Shown: piece by piece, positions 38,640 to 49,196 of the stretch | Position numbering within the stretch: the stretch's first letter is position 1 | Layout of the letters: every line of letters starts with the position of its first letter | Assembly (NCBI GenBank): GCA_937926785.1 | Contig: CALBBQ010000005.1 | Span: forward strand, 1-64,000 | Length of the DNA: 64,000 nt | Origin: an uncultured Bacteroidales bacterium | GTDB taxonomy: Bacteria; Bacteroidota; Bacteroidia; Bacteroidales; Tenuifilaceae | Direction: 5' to 3' | Notes under the pieces: generated by a model | What the model was told of the DNA's origin: nothing | Databases searched by the model: none | The model's input: only the letters and a program-made list of their open reading frames with translations | Translations under genes and position numbers: made by a program

Positions 38640-40388
38640 CTACTTTTTCCGAACTTGAATGGAGAGCTCATCAAGCTGTTGCTGGCTAATTGTCGATGGT
38701 GTATCAATCATTACATCACGGCCTGCATTGTTCTTTGGGAAGGCAATGTAATCGCGAATGGAATCGGCTCCACCAAAAAGTGAGCAAAGCCTGTCAAAAC
38801 CAAAAGCAATACCACCATGGGGCGGAGCTCCGTACTGAAATGCGTTAAGCAGAAAACCGAATTGCTTGTCAGCCTCTTCTTTGGTAAATCCTAAGGCATC
38901 GAACATGGTTTGCTGCAACTCGCGATCAAAAATACGAATTGAGCCGCCACCAATTTCTACACCGTTAATAACCAAATCGTAGGCGTTGGCCCTAATTTTT
39001 CCCGGATCGGTTTTAAATAATGGAATATCCTCGGGCTTGGGCGATGTGAATGGGTGGTGCATGGCAAAATAGCGCTGCGCCTCCTCGTCCCACTCAAGAA
39101 GCGGAAAATCAACCACCCATAGGGGAGCAAATACATCCTTGGAACGAAGTCCCAGCCTGTTACCCATCTCCAGCCTAAGCTCACACAAGGCGGTAAGGGT
39201 TTTCTTTTTGGCTCCGGATAAGATTAAAATCAGGTCGCCGGGTTTGGCAGCCATTTTTTTAGCAATAGCCAATAAGTCATCGGGTGTGTAAAACTTATCA
39301 ATCGTCGATTTTATGCCATCCTCGGCATATCGTATGTAAACCAAACCGCTTGCACCAACCTGCGGACGCTTAACAAAATCGGTTAGCTCATCGAGCTGCT
39401 TTCGGGTGTAGCCGGCACAACCGGGTACGCAAATTGCACCCACGTATTCAGCATTATCAAACACCCCGAAACCTTTCCCTTTCACCAGTGCGTTCAGCTC
39501 CACAAATTCCATCCCAAAACGCAAGTCTGGTTTATCGGAACCATACTTCTCCATGGCTTCGGAGTATGGCATACGCATGAACTGTTCTTTGAATTCAATT
39601 CCTTTCACCTTAGCAAATAGGTGCTTAACGAGGCCCTCAAAGGTCTGCAACACATCATCGCGCTCCACAAACGACATCTCGCAGTCAATCTGGGTAAACT
39701 CGGGTTGCCTGTCGGCACGCAGATCCTCATCGCGGAAACACTTCACAATTTGGAAATACTTATCGAACCCGGCCACCATCAGCAGCTGCTTAAAGGTTTG
39801 AGGCGATTGGGGAAGAGCATAAAACTCCCCTGGGTGCATGCGCGAGGGTACCACAAAGTCACGTGCTCCCTCAGGGGTTGACTTGATCAGAAATGGGGTT
39901 TCCACCTCAATAAACCCTTCCCCATCGAGGTACCTTCGTACCTCCTGTGCCATACGATGCCTCAGAAGCAAAGCATTCTTAACCGGATTTCTTCGCAAGT
40001 CCAGGTAACGGTACTTCATTCTGAGCTCATCGCCCCCATCGGTTTCATCCTCAATGGTGAATGGCGGAGTAATGCTTGGGTTAAGTATTTTAATGGCTTC
40101 TGCCCTGACCTCAATGTCCCCTGTACTAATTTTGCTATTTTTGCTAGCACGCTCTACCACAACGCCGGATACCTGTATCACATATTCGCGCCCAAGCTGT
40201 GCTGAAATATCTTTCACATCCTGTGAACTCGCATCGTCAACAACAACCTGGGTGACTCCGTAACGATCCCGAATATCAATAAACGACATTCCTCCAAGGT
40301 TACGTACACGTTGTACCCAGCCGCTAAGGGTTACCTGTTTGCCGGTATCGGCAATTCTTAACTCTCCGCAAGTGTGTGATCTATACAT
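38640..40388 (-). CDS. aspS: Aspartyl-tRNA synthetase
   Basis: [11 protein letters not shown] start, [71 protein letters not shown]. Confidence 0.97.
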   Translation of the reverse strand: MYRSHTCGELRIADTGKQVTLSGWVQRVRNLGGMSFIDIRDRYGVTQVVVDDASSQDVKDISAQLGREYVIQVSGVVVERASKNSKISTGDIEVRAEAIKILNPSITPPFTIEDETDGGDELRMKYRYLDLRRNPVKNALLLRHRMAQEVRRYLDGEGFIEVETPFLIKSTPEGARDFVVPSRMHPGEFYALPQSPQTFKQLLMVAGFDKYFQIVKCFRDEDLRADRQPEFTQIDCEMSFVERDDVLQTFEGLVKHLFAKVKGIEFKEQFMRMPYSEAMEKYGSDKPDLRFGMEFVELNALVKGKGFGVFDNAEYVGAICVPGCAGYTRKQLDELTDFVKRPQVGASGLVYIRYAEDGIKSTIDKFYTPDDLLAIAKKMAAKPGDLILILSGAKKKTLTALCELRLEMGNRLGLRSKDVFAPLWVVDFPLLEWDEEAQRYFAMHHPFTSPKPEDIPLFKTDPGKIRANAYDLVINGVEIGGGSIRIFDRELQQTMFDALGFTKEEADKQFGFLLNAFQYGAPPHGGIAFGFDRLCSLFGGADSIRDYIAFPKNNAGRDVMIDTPSTISQQQLDELSIQVRKK

Positions 40389-40473
40389 AAGTATCATTCC
40401 TTTTCAGGTTGCGAATGTAAAAATAAAAAACGTTGGTTTTACCATATTTTGATATATTTGGCCAAATTCTGTT

Positions 40474-40917
40474 ATGGATAGTACAGTAAACCACGAATAC
40501 TTCATGCGCGAAGCATTGAAGGAAGCCCAAAAGGCTCTTCGTAAGGACGAAGTTCCTATTGGTGCGGTTGTGGTATGCAACGGACATATTATATCCCGTG
40601 CCCACAACCTGACCGAAACGCTGGGTGATCCGACAGCGCATGCCGAAATGCAAGCAATTACTGCTGCCACAAATTTCCTGGGCGGGAAATACCTGAACCA
40701 ATGCTCCCTTTACGTAAGTATTGAACCCTGCCCGATGTGCGCAGGTGCCATCTATTGGGCTCAACTAGGAGAGCTGGTTTTTGGAGCTACCGATCCCAAA
40801 CGGGGTTTCTCCAAACTAGGGGGAAACATTCTTCATCCCAAAACCAAAGTGATTCCAAATATTCTCGCCAACGAATGCTCATCGCTCGTTTCCGAGTTTT
40901 TCAAGAAAAAAAGATAA
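40474..40917 (+). CDS. tadA: tRNA-specific adenosine deaminase-like nucleoside deaminase
   Basis: PTAHAEMQAI and EPCPMCAGAI zinc-deaminase motifs. Confidence 0.9.
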   Translation: MDSTVNHEYFMREALKEAQKALRKDEVPIGAVVVCNGHIISRAHNLTETLGDPTAHAEMQAITAATNFLGGKYLNQCSLYVSIEPCPMCAGAIYWAQLGELVFGATDPKRGFSKLGGNILHPKTKVIPNILANECSSLVSEFFKKKR

Positions 40918-40932
40918 TTTTCTGGCTTAATT

Positions 40933-40962
40933 TTTGTTTTTTAATCTGATGTGATATTTTTG
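40933..40962 (+). promoter_or_regulatory. Promoter TTTG-N18-TATTTTTG
   Basis: TTTG 40933-40936, 18-bp spacer, TATTTTTG 40955-40962, upstream of the TPR gene ATG at 41006. Confidence 0.65.
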
Positions 40963-41005
40963 AAGCCATTAACAAATTTTAAAACTCATAAAAAACCAAA
41001 CACCT

Positions 41006-41980
41006 ATGAAAGGAAAATTTTTAAGCCTGGTTCTTCTGTTAGGGATTTTATCATTGGGAATAACCGGCACTTCTAGGGGGCAAAGCATTAACGATGCCAT
41101 TCAGGCATACAATAATGCAGCAACCACCTACAAGCAAAACCCCGAGGGTGCCCTAAAGGAAATGCTGTCGGCCCTTAAAATGGCTGAAGAACTTGGTGAG
41201 GAGGGTGCTGAAATTAAGCAAAAAGCCGAAGAACTTATTCCTACGCTCTACCTGGATCTTGCCATGGCAAAGTATAAAGCCAACGACTTGCAGGCAACCC
41301 TTGACAACCTTGAAAAAGCCGAGGAGACAGCTGAAAAGTACAACGATGGGAAAGTAAAATCGCGCGTTGAAAAGACCCTGCCAAAACTTTACAACGTAAT
41401 GGGAAACAACAAGTTTAAAGAAAACAAGTATGACGAGGCTATAGCAAACTATGAGAAAGCCATAAAGCTTAATCCCGCTCTCATCGATTCTTACCTTGGA
41501 ATTGCCCTGGCTTATGAAAAACTAGATAACGAGGATAAAATGATAGAATACCTCGATCTCACCATTGACCTGGGCGCAAAAAATAACGACCTCGCAAATG
41601 TGGAAAAAGCCAAAACTAAAGGTAAAGCATATTTCCTGAAAAAAGCTGATGAGGCTCGTAATGCCAACAAGTTCAGCGATGTGGTAAAACACCTGGACAA
41701 TGCCCTGAAGTATGATGGCGACAATTATGACATCTACAGGCTAATGACCATTAACTATAGCAAGCTTGAGCGTTGGAACGATGCTATTAACTACGGAAAC
41801 AAAGCTCTTGAACTGGTTAAAGGAACAGCCGAAGAAAAAGCTGAGATCTACTTCCTGATTGCTACGGCTTACCAAAAACTGAATAAGGTAAGCGATGCAT
41901 GTCAGGCATACAAAAATGCTGCATTTGGAACATTCAAACCCAATGCCGACTACCAGATACAACAGCTGAAATGTCAGTAA
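41006..41980 (+). CDS. Secreted tetratricopeptide repeat protein
   Basis: Signal peptide; TPR motifs such as NNKFKENKYDEAIANYEKAIKLNPALIDSYLGIALAYEKL. Confidence 0.88.
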   Translation: MKGKFLSLVLLLGILSLGITGTSRGQSINDAIQAYNNAATTYKQNPEGALKEMLSALKMAEELGEEGAEIKQKAEELIPTLYLDLAMAKYKANDLQATLDNLEKAEETAEKYNDGKVKSRVEKTLPKLYNVMGNNKFKENKYDEAIANYEKAIKLNPALIDSYLGIALAYEKLDNEDKMIEYLDLTIDLGAKNNDLANVEKAKTKGKAYFLKKADEARNANKFSDVVKHLDNALKYDGDNYDIYRLMTINYSKLERWNDAINYGNKALELVKGTAEEKAEIYFLIATAYQKLNKVSDACQAYKNAAFGTFKPNADYQIQQLKCQ

Positions 41981-42000
41981 ACCAACTTTTTGCTATTTTT

Positions 42001-42029
42001 GAGGGCTGCAATCGCAGCCCTTATTTTTT
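42001..42029 (+). terminator. Rho-independent terminator
   Basis: AGGGCTGCAATCGCAGCCCTTATTTTTT. Confidence 0.8.
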
Positions 42030-42037
42030 AAATAGCT

Positions 42038-42871
42038 ATGGGAATTCCTTACCGAATTGTTTTATCCGATGTGGACGGCACCCTACTTAACAGGAACAGG
42101 GATTTGTCGAGCTTAACCATTCACCAAATCAAAAAATTGGTTGATAGAAAGATAATTTTTGCAATGGTATCGGCTCGAATGCCCGCAGGTATGGTGCATC
42201 TTTACCGCCAAATTCCTCTCGATGCTCCTGCCATCTGCTACAATGGTGCACTGGTGCTCAAATCAATCGAGAAAGGGGTTGAACCACCAAACGTGCTCCA
42301 CTCCACATCAATTGATTACCACACGGCTACGTCTATTTATCACATTTGTAAAGAGTATGACCTGCACTTCAGCCTTTATACGGAAAACCAATGGTTTGCC
42401 AGCAAAGACGACGAGTGGCGCTTAAGAGAGGAAAATAATACGAGGGTCAAAGCAAACATTCACCACCACCTTGAAGCAAAAATTCTGGAGTTAGAGCGGT
42501 ATCATCAGCATATCCATAAGATCATGGTGATGGGTGATGCCATGCTTATTGAGGGGCTGGTTCATAAGTTGCAAAGCTCATATAGTAAGACACTCAACAT
42601 TTACCGGTCAAAGGATACCTACCTGGAGCTATCTCCGGCTTCGGCAAACAAAGCAATGGGTTGTAAAATTTTGCTAAACCACCTTTCCCTTACAGCTGAA
42701 CAAGCCATAGCCTTTGGCGATAACTATAACGATATTGAAATGCTGGAAATGGTTACAATGGGGGTAGCCATGGATAACGCTCCTTTGGAAGTTAAAAACA
42801 GAGCAAAAAGGGTTGCCCCGGCAAACACCGAAGATGGCGTAGCCAAAACCCTTGAGCTCATCATAGAATAA
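42038..42871 (+). CDS. Cof-type HAD-IIB family hydrolase
   Basis: VLSDVDGTLLNRNRDLS, FGDNYNDIEMLEMVTMGVAMDNAPLEVK. Confidence 0.93.
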   Translation: MGIPYRIVLSDVDGTLLNRNRDLSSLTIHQIKKLVDRKIIFAMVSARMPAGMVHLYRQIPLDAPAICYNGALVLKSIEKGVEPPNVLHSTSIDYHTATSIYHICKEYDLHFSLYTENQWFASKDDEWRLREENNTRVKANIHHHLEAKILELERYHQHIHKIMVMGDAMLIEGLVHKLQSSYSKTLNIYRSKDTYLELSPASANKAMGCKILLNHLSLTAEQAIAFGDNYNDIEMLEMVTMGVAMDNAPLEVKNRAKRVAPANTEDGVAKTLELIIE

Positions 42872-42877
42872 AGCAAA

Positions 42878-44698
42878 ATGGTTGAACTGGAACTGCTAGC
42901 CCCAGCTAAAGATCTGGATACCGGAATAGCAGCAATAATACACGGGGCCGATGCGGTTTACATAGCTGCCAATAAGTTTGGTGCCCGCGAAAAGGCGGGT
43001 AACCCCATTGAGCATATAGAAAAGCTATGCAAGTTCGCTCACGCTTTTCATGCCCGTGTATATGTTACAGTTAACACTATCATTTACGACAACGAGCTGC
43101 TGGAAGTTCAAAAGCTTATCAACGATATTTACGCCGCAGGAGCCGATGCCATTATCATTCAGGACTACGCCATTCTTAAAATGAACATTCCACCCATTGC
43201 AATACACGCCAGCACCCAGATGCATAATATCAGCCCCGAGCAGATCAATTTCCTTGAAAGCTTGGGTATTTCCCGAGTAGTTTTGCCTCGGGAGCTAACA
43301 CTGGACGAGATAAAATTATTCAGAAGTAAAACCAAATCGGAACTTGAATTTTTTATACATGGTGCACTTTGCGTTTCCTTCAGCGGACAATGCTACATGA
43401 GTCATCACCTAACCGGACGAAGTGCTAACCGAGGTGCTTGTGCACAACCCTGCCGAATGGACTATCAGCTGGTCGATGAATCAGGAAAAGTCATAGCCAA
43501 CAACAAACATCTTCTATCCCTAAAGGATTTGAACCTAAGCGCTCATCTACACCAACTCGTCGATGCGGGGATTACCTCATTTAAAATTGAAGGACGGTTA
43601 AAGGATATCGCTTACGTAAAAAACGTTACGGCTTACTACAGCCAAATACTTGATAAACTCATAGAAAGCCGAAAAGGCTTCAGGCGCGCATCGAGCGGTA
43701 GCTGCACCTACTACTTCGCACCAGACCCCGAAAGAACCTTTAATAGAGGGTTTACCAATCATTTCATTGAGGGACGAAAAGTTAATCAGGCATCATTGCT
43801 AACACCCAAATCAATCGGCCAGGTAGTTGGAACTTTAAAAACGCTGGGCAATAACTTCCTGGTGGTTGAAACCAACAAGGGAATACACAACGGCGATGGG
43901 CTATGCTTTTTTAACAAGCAAAACGAATTGGTGGGATTCCTGGTTAACCAGGTTGTTGGTAATAAGATTTTCCCAAACCTAATGCCCAAAGACTTACCAC
44001 TTGGGACAACCATTTTCCGGAATCAGGATACCCATTTTGAAAAGATATTAAAAGCTAAAAGCGCAGACCGAAAAATTTCGTGTAGCATTTCAGTCAATAT
44101 AGATCGGACTAGTTTACTCATTAGGGTTGAAGACCAAGATGGGCTCACAGCCCATGTCGAGATTCCAAACACTTTCGAGGCTGCACGAAATTTAGAGGCC
44201 ATTAGCAAGTTTGAAGAGCAACTGAGAAAAACCGGCGACACCATATTTCAAATCAGCCAGATAACCACCCAAAGTAAAGTCTCCTTTCCATTTATCCCCG
44301 TTGGTGTTATTAATTCAGCCCGCCGTCAGCTGTTACATCAGCTACATGAAAAAAGGGTTGCATCCCATAAGCGTCCAACCAGGTTGATGCATCATAATGA
44401 ATTGCAATCGCCCCAAACCATGCTGACATACAAGGCGAATGTGGCGAACAGGCTCAGTAGGGAATTTTTTCTGGAGCATGGAGTAAAAAGCATCGAAAAG
44501 GCGTTTGAACTAAAACAGCCTGCCGAAAAAGCAGAACTAATGGTAACCCGTTACTGCATTAAACATGAGCTTGGTCTTTGCCCCACTAAGCAGGGAGCAA
44601 AACCAACCGGAAAGCTGTACCTAAAGAGTAACCGCATTCTTTTTCCTCTTATCTTTGACTGTAAGAATTGCCTGATGAAGGTGATTCAGCCCGACTAA
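42878..44698 (+). CDS. U32 family peptidase-like protein (TrhP/RlhA-type RNA hydroxylation family)
   Basis: ELLAPAKDLDTGIAAI, FFIHGALCVSFSGQCYMSHHLTGRSANRGACAQPCR signature. Confidence 0.93.
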   Translation: MVELELLAPAKDLDTGIAAIIHGADAVYIAANKFGAREKAGNPIEHIEKLCKFAHAFHARVYVTVNTIIYDNELLEVQKLINDIYAAGADAIIIQDYAILKMNIPPIAIHASTQMHNISPEQINFLESLGISRVVLPRELTLDEIKLFRSKTKSELEFFIHGALCVSFSGQCYMSHHLTGRSANRGACAQPCRMDYQLVDESGKVIANNKHLLSLKDLNLSAHLHQLVDAGITSFKIEGRLKDIAYVKNVTAYYSQILDKLIESRKGFRRASSGSCTYYFAPDPERTFNRGFTNHFIEGRKVNQASLLTPKSIGQVVGTLKTLGNNFLVVETNKGIHNGDGLCFFNKQNELVGFLVNQVVGNKIFPNLMPKDLPLGTTIFRNQDTHFEKILKAKSADRKISCSISVNIDRTSLLIRVEDQDGLTAHVEIPNTFEAARNLEAISKFEEQLRKTGDTIFQISQITTQSKVSFPFIPVGVINSARRQLLHQLHEKRVASHKRPTRLMHHNELQSPQTMLTYKANVANRLSREFFLEHGVKSIEKAFELKQPAEKAELMVTRYCIKHELGLCPTKQGAKPTGKLYLKSNRILFPLIFDCKNCLMKVIQPD

Positions 44699-44711
44699 CA
44701 TCCTATACAAT

Positions 44712-45611
44712 TTGATGGAAACTATACTGCTTGAAACACCAGTAAACTGGAACGATTACGAGTTAATTGACAGCGGCGACGGCGAAAAACTCGAAAGGTT
44801 TGGCAACCAAATTCTTGCCCGGCCCGAGCCTCAGGCTATATGGCGTAAAGCCCTATCGCAAAATGATTGGAAACAGCTAGCCAATGCCTATTTTATCAAG
44901 AAGAAGGGTAATCGCGAAAGCGAAAATGAGTGGGGCGAATGGGTAAAAGCTAGCGGTTGTAAAGAGCAATGGGTGCTGGGGTATGGCTATAAACAAATGC
45001 AAATAAAGTTCCGGCTGGGACTTACCTCATTCAAACATGTAGGCTTGTTTCCCGAACAGGCAACCAACTGGAACTACATATACGATACGATTAGCCAATC
45101 CAAACAACCGAAACAAAAGGTGCTAAATCTTTTTGCCTATACCGGCGGTGCCTCGCTTGCAGCCAGAGCCGCAGGTGCAGAAGTTACTCATGTGGATTCG
45201 GTTAAGCAAACTATCACCTGGTCGCGCGAGAATATGGAGCTGAGCAAACTTTCAGATATTCGATGGATAGTTGACGATGCGGTAAAGTTTGTGGCACGTG
45301 AGGTTCGCCGGGCAAATATCTACGATGGCATCATACTCGACCCACCGGCATACGGGCGTGGGCCTGATGGTGAGAAATGGATTTTAGAAAGTAACCTTTG
45401 CCCCCTGCTGGAAAACTGCAAATCAATTCTGAACCCAAACAGCGGATTCCTCATCCTTAACCTTTACTCCATGGGCTACTCGCCGCTTATTGCCGAAAGC
45501 CTAGTAAAAAGTATCTTTCAGGTAGCATTTTGCGAACCGGGAGAACTTTTCGTTACTGATAGGGCAAAAAGAAAATTGCCCCTGGGGGTATTTGTTCGTC
45601 TTAAATTTTAA
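44712..45611 (+). CDS. Class I SAM-dependent methyltransferase (RlmI-like)
   Basis: KVLNLFAYTGGASLAARAAGAEVTHVDSVKQTITWSREN, YDGIILDPPAYGRGPDGEKW. Confidence 0.88.
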   Translation: MMETILLETPVNWNDYELIDSGDGEKLERFGNQILARPEPQAIWRKALSQNDWKQLANAYFIKKKGNRESENEWGEWVKASGCKEQWVLGYGYKQMQIKFRLGLTSFKHVGLFPEQATNWNYIYDTISQSKQPKQKVLNLFAYTGGASLAARAAGAEVTHVDSVKQTITWSRENMELSKLSDIRWIVDDAVKFVAREVRRANIYDGIILDPPAYGRGPDGEKWILESNLCPLLENCKSILNPNSGFLILNLYSMGYSPLIAESLVKSIFQVAFCEPGELFVTDRAKRKLPLGVFVRLKF

Positions 45612-45667
45612 AAAACTTATCAACAAAAACGCAAAGCCTGCCCAAAAACACAAAAAACTTGTCAACA
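45610..45667 (+). repeat. Two 16-nt direct repeats AAAAAACTT(A/G)TCAACA containing DnaA-box-like sites
   Basis: 45610-45625 AAAAAACTTATCAACA and 45652-45667 AAAAAACTTGTCAACA, start-to-start spacing 42 bp. Confidence 0.75.
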
Positions 45668-45744
45668 TAATATTACTTTTGCGTTGATTTTCCGTATATT
45701 TGAGTATTGGGAAATTAAAGTAAAGGCTTATAATTTACCACAGC

Positions 45745-46125
45745 ATGGAACCAATTAAGTTAACAGGTACAAGCCAGTACCCAACCATTACGCTGGATAA
45801 AGATCAGGGAATCTTTGAGTTCAGAGGCAACTCCCTTCCTGAAGATGCTAAGGCGTTTTATGATCCCATCCTCAACTGGTTAGATGAATACGCGCTTAAC
45901 CCAAACCCCGAAACTTTGGTTCGTTTTAAGATGATTTACTACAATACGCCCAGCTCAAAGCTCCTGTTCCAAATCATGAAACGTTTCGAAAAGATAGCAC
46001 TGCAGGGACACAAAATACAGGTGATTTGGATGTACAATGAAGATGATATCGATATAAAAGATGCCGGGAAAGACCTGGCCAATCATATTAAGGTGCCCAT
46101 CAAGCTTGAACCCTATAAGGAATAA
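45745..46125 (+). CDS. SiaC-family regulatory phosphoprotein (DUF1987)
   Basis: FEFRGNSLPEDAKAFYDPILNWLDEY, YYNTPSSKLLFQIM, GKDLANHIKVPIKLEPY; Thr68 sits in the conserved NTxSSK segment. Confidence 0.85.
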   Translation: MEPIKLTGTSQYPTITLDKDQGIFEFRGNSLPEDAKAFYDPILNWLDEYALNPNPETLVRFKMIYYNTPSSKLLFQIMKRFEKIALQGHKIQVIWMYNEDDIDIKDAGKDLANHIKVPIKLEPYKE

Positions 46126-46150
46126 AAAAAAGGCCCATGGGCCTTTTTTT
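46124..46150. terminator. Bidirectional rho-independent terminator between convergent genes
   Basis: AAAAAAAAGGCCCATGGGCCTTTTTTT. Confidence 0.9.
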
Positions 46151-46183
46151 GTTACTCCTGTGCTGGCATAGCATCGCAATCTT

Positions 46184-47476
46184 CTACCAATCAGTAGTGT
46201 AGCTATGATTGTATATCCGATAAGTCTTAACCTCACCCGTGGCATCGGCCCGGTAATGGATATACCCGGAAATGAGTGAAAGCGCTTTGCCCGACGACGA
46301 TGTTTCTTTAGCCTTTAAAGCTATTTCGCTATTCACCTTCAGGGGGTGATTCCCTTTACCTTTAAACGATTGACCTATGTTTTCGATTACAACAGGAGGT
46401 AGCCCCTTCCACTCCAGAACAACCTTTTCCACAGTAAATGGGGAATCGTACTTGGAGCGAATGGTCATATCGATAAGGATACCCGTAATCGTCGCTTCAT
46501 CCTTAGAAATGGCCGTAATATGGATTGGATCACTGAGGAATATGGAGGCCTTATTGGCAGCCACATCGAAGTAGAAAGGCTTTTGCACTGGAACCCCGCC
46601 AAACATGTACTTCACTAAAATATTGTTTTCGGGATCCTCGTAGCAGTTTTCGGAGTCATACTTTACCACCACGTTATCGGCATTATTTATAACAGAGGTG
46701 ATTCGGGCACACTCGGATTTGATGGTAGGCTTTTTGGCCGTTGAAATTGCACGGCCATTCAACCGGAGGTAGTACTTCAACTCCCCAAGGTTGCTTTCCA
46801 ACTCAACCAGCTCGATGGAGCTGAGTAGCGATTTATAACGGGTAATTCCCAGGTTACACTGATCAACCCTGCCATCCATGAAGTAATCCTTGAGCGATGT
46901 AAGCTCGGCAATATTCTTCTCGATTTGCTCAACCGACTCCACCTTATCAACCTGCTCCAGCAAATCCTCCATTTGACGGGTCAACTCACGGTCGCGCATC
47001 TTGTAGTCAAGTACCAGCATCTTTAGCTCGCTTTCTGGGAACGGATATTTGATGTGGTACATAAAGTAAACCGACTTGTCGGCCCGTTGGCGCTTTTCCC
47101 AGTAAAACTCACTAACCTTGGAAATGGAAATACCCTGAAGGAACGGCACTTTGCCCGACTGGGTGGTGGTGGTAGTGGCAAATTTTTCAAGGAATAGGTT
47201 CACGTTATTGTTGTAGTTTGCCTCCTCTTTTCGAACTTGAGAGGTTGCTTTAACATTCTCGGCAACAGAGGATACAATCTGCGCCTTAACATTAGCAAGG
47301 GCGTTTTGTTGGGCATCCTGAGCGGTTGGACCAGTTCCTACAACTATGATGAAATCCTTTTCCAAACCATTCACCCATTTGGGTTGCTTTCCGCTCTTTT
47401 CTAGTAGCTTATCCTGAGCAAAGGTTAAGCAAACCACTCCGGCAATGGAAAGAGCAAGAAGTATTACTTTTTTCAT
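46184..47476 (-). CDS. Exported protein with LPP20/FlgT-N-like domain
   Basis: Signal peptide; FIIVVGTGPTAQDAQQNALANVKAQIVSSVAENVKATSQVRKEEAN resembles the LPP20/FlgT N-terminal motif. Confidence 0.68.
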   Translation of the reverse strand: MKKVILLALSIAGVVCLTFAQDKLLEKSGKQPKWVNGLEKDFIIVVGTGPTAQDAQQNALANVKAQIVSSVAENVKATSQVRKEEANYNNNVNLFLEKFATTTTTQSGKVPFLQGISISKVSEFYWEKRQRADKSVYFMYHIKYPFPESELKMLVLDYKMRDRELTRQMEDLLEQVDKVESVEQIEKNIAELTSLKDYFMDGRVDQCNLGITRYKSLLSSIELVELESNLGELKYYLRLNGRAISTAKKPTIKSECARITSVINNADNVVVKYDSENCYEDPENNILVKYMFGGVPVQKPFYFDVAANKASIFLSDPIHITAISKDEATITGILIDMTIRSKYDSPFTVEKVVLEWKGLPPVVIENIGQSFKGKGNHPLKVNSEIALKAKETSSSGKALSLISGYIHYRADATGEVKTYRIYNHSYTTDW

Positions 47477-47538
47477 ACTTTAATCATTTTAATCCCAAAG
47501 GGGATTGGTAGATTTTAAAGAACTGAAACTATAAAAAC

Positions 47539-47563
47539 AGCAACCCCTGCAAGGGGTTGCTGA
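47539..47563 (-). terminator. Rho-independent terminator
   Basis: Minus strand CAGCAACCCCTTGCAGGGGTTGCTG followed by TTTTTA. Confidence 0.75.
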
Positions 47564-47580
47564 ATATTGGAACGTTCAAA

Positions 47581-48165
47581 CTACGGGCGTTCTTTAGCAA
47601 GTTTATCCATTTCTTCGTTGAATACCTGCTCGAATTTCATCTTGTCGTAATCGAGCTGCAGCTTCTGATCCTTGGAGATACGATCCTTAATGTTGTTGAG
47701 AACCTGATCCTTTGGAACCTGAAGAGCCTGGAACACCTGATACTTACCATCCTTCATTTGCATGGTTTTGCTGCAAGCAACCTCAACATTATTGAGCTCC
47801 TGGTTGATAACCTCACGGGTCATCTGCTCAAACTTCTGCTCAAACTCCTGAGCATCGCCAACCTGACGTTCATTAACGTAACGATCGGCAACCGATTTCA
47901 TGGTTGTGCTGATACTCCTTGAAAGGTTGGTTTGTGCATCGATACGGGCCTTACTCTTAGCTGTGCTAAGGTCGGTGCTGATGCCGTTACCTGTACCACG
48001 GAAATACTTGGCATCGGTATGATACTCATCGTCGTTGCAGGGTACATTGATTTCTTTTCCGAAAGAAGGATCAGCAGCTTTTTTTGAACCACCGCAACTA
48101 GCCAGCATGAAAGCGAAAGTGAAGATGCCAGCAACCATTAATAAATTTCTCATTTTCATAATCAT
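47581..48165 (-). CDS. LPP20-like lipoprotein
   Basis: Lipobox MLASC; YFRGTGNGISTDLSTAKSKARIDAQTNLSRSISTTMKSVADRY typical of LPP20-type domains. Confidence 0.72.
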   Translation of the reverse strand: MIMKMRNLLMVAGIFTFAFMLASCGGSKKAADPSFGKEINVPCNDDEYHTDAKYFRGTGNGISTDLSTAKSKARIDAQTNLSRSISTTMKSVADRYVNERQVGDAQEFEQKFEQMTREVINQELNNVEVACSKTMQMKDGKYQVFQALQVPKDQVLNNIKDRISKDQKLQLDYDKMKFEQVFNEEMDKLAKERP

Positions 48166-48213
48166 TCGGTTTTTGGTTTAACTTAAAATCAGAATTAATA
48201 TTAAATTGGATTG

Positions 48214-49185
48214 TTATTTTTTCTGGTAAAGCCAACTCCAATCCCAGTTGAAATAGGGAGCAGCCCCCCAGTATGCCCAAGCTACTGCAATTTCCTTGCC
48301 AGCCTGAATCATCATCTTATCTTTTTCAATGGAATCGTCGTACTGTTTCATTTTAAAGTCCCAAACATTGGCTCCATCGGCCAACATTTTCTGGGTAATC
48401 TGATCGGTCAGTTGAACGGCGTCGGCATAGCATTCCATATCGGGTGTAATCTTTCCCAGATACTCGGCAGCCTTGTCGGCATTCATATTTGCCCATGCGG
48501 CTTTAGCCCCGGCCATGTATTCAGTACACTTATAGTTTGCAAACTGCTTGTAAATTTCAATGGAAAGATCCATGCTCTTGTCGAAGCACTCGCGGCAAAC
48601 GTCGGGTACGGAGAGTAAAACAAACAGGGCTTCCTCGTACTTGCGCTGTCCGGCAAGGGATTGAGCGCCTTTGAGAACCACATCGCACTGTGAGTTGTAG
48701 TACTCCAGAATCTTTTCCTTGCCCTTCTCAATAAAGCCCTTAAACTGCCCTGCCTTAACATTGATGTTCTTTAATGCCTGGATATAGGCTTTGTCCTCTG
48801 TTTGTCCAACACCTTTAACAGGTATGCTGGTTTGGCTAAAAATATTTTGGCTGGCAGCATCCACAATGTAAAAGGTAACATCCAGGTTAACGGCTTGCAT
48901 GGGAGGAGCAGTGGGAGTAATTTCTTTACTAACCACGGTTACCAAGGGAACAATACAAAACCTTGGATTGGCAGCAGTGGCACCAAGCCCGTTCTGTGTT
49001 GCAATCTGGCTCATCTTATTTACCAGCATCTGGCGGGCTTCCTGAGGAATTCCGGTTGCCTGATCGGGAACAATGGCAGCCAGAGCAATACGTCCTAGAT
49101 CATCGGTTTTCCCTTGGCTATTCTGTGCATTCAGGCTCATTACAAAGCCTCCCAGCACAACAAGTGTAAGTAATATCTTTTTCAT
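48214..49185 (-). CDS. Exported protein with TolB-N/CsgG-like N-terminal region
   Basis: Signal peptide; EARQMLVNKMSQIATQNGLG...RFCIVPLVTVVSKEI...VNLDVTFYIVDAASQNIFSQTSIPVKGVGQTEDKAYIQALKNI. Confidence 0.6.
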   Translation of the reverse strand: MKKILLTLVVLGGFVMSLNAQNSQGKTDDLGRIALAAIVPDQATGIPQEARQMLVNKMSQIATQNGLGATAANPRFCIVPLVTVVSKEITPTAPPMQAVNLDVTFYIVDAASQNIFSQTSIPVKGVGQTEDKAYIQALKNINVKAGQFKGFIEKGKEKILEYYNSQCDVVLKGAQSLAGQRKYEEALFVLLSVPDVCRECFDKSMDLSIEIYKQFANYKCTEYMAGAKAAWANMNADKAAEYLGKITPDMECYADAVQLTDQITQKMLADGANVWDFKMKQYDDSIEKDKMMIQAGKEIAVAWAYWGAAPYFNWDWSWLYQKK

Positions 49186-49196
49186 GGTAGTATTGT

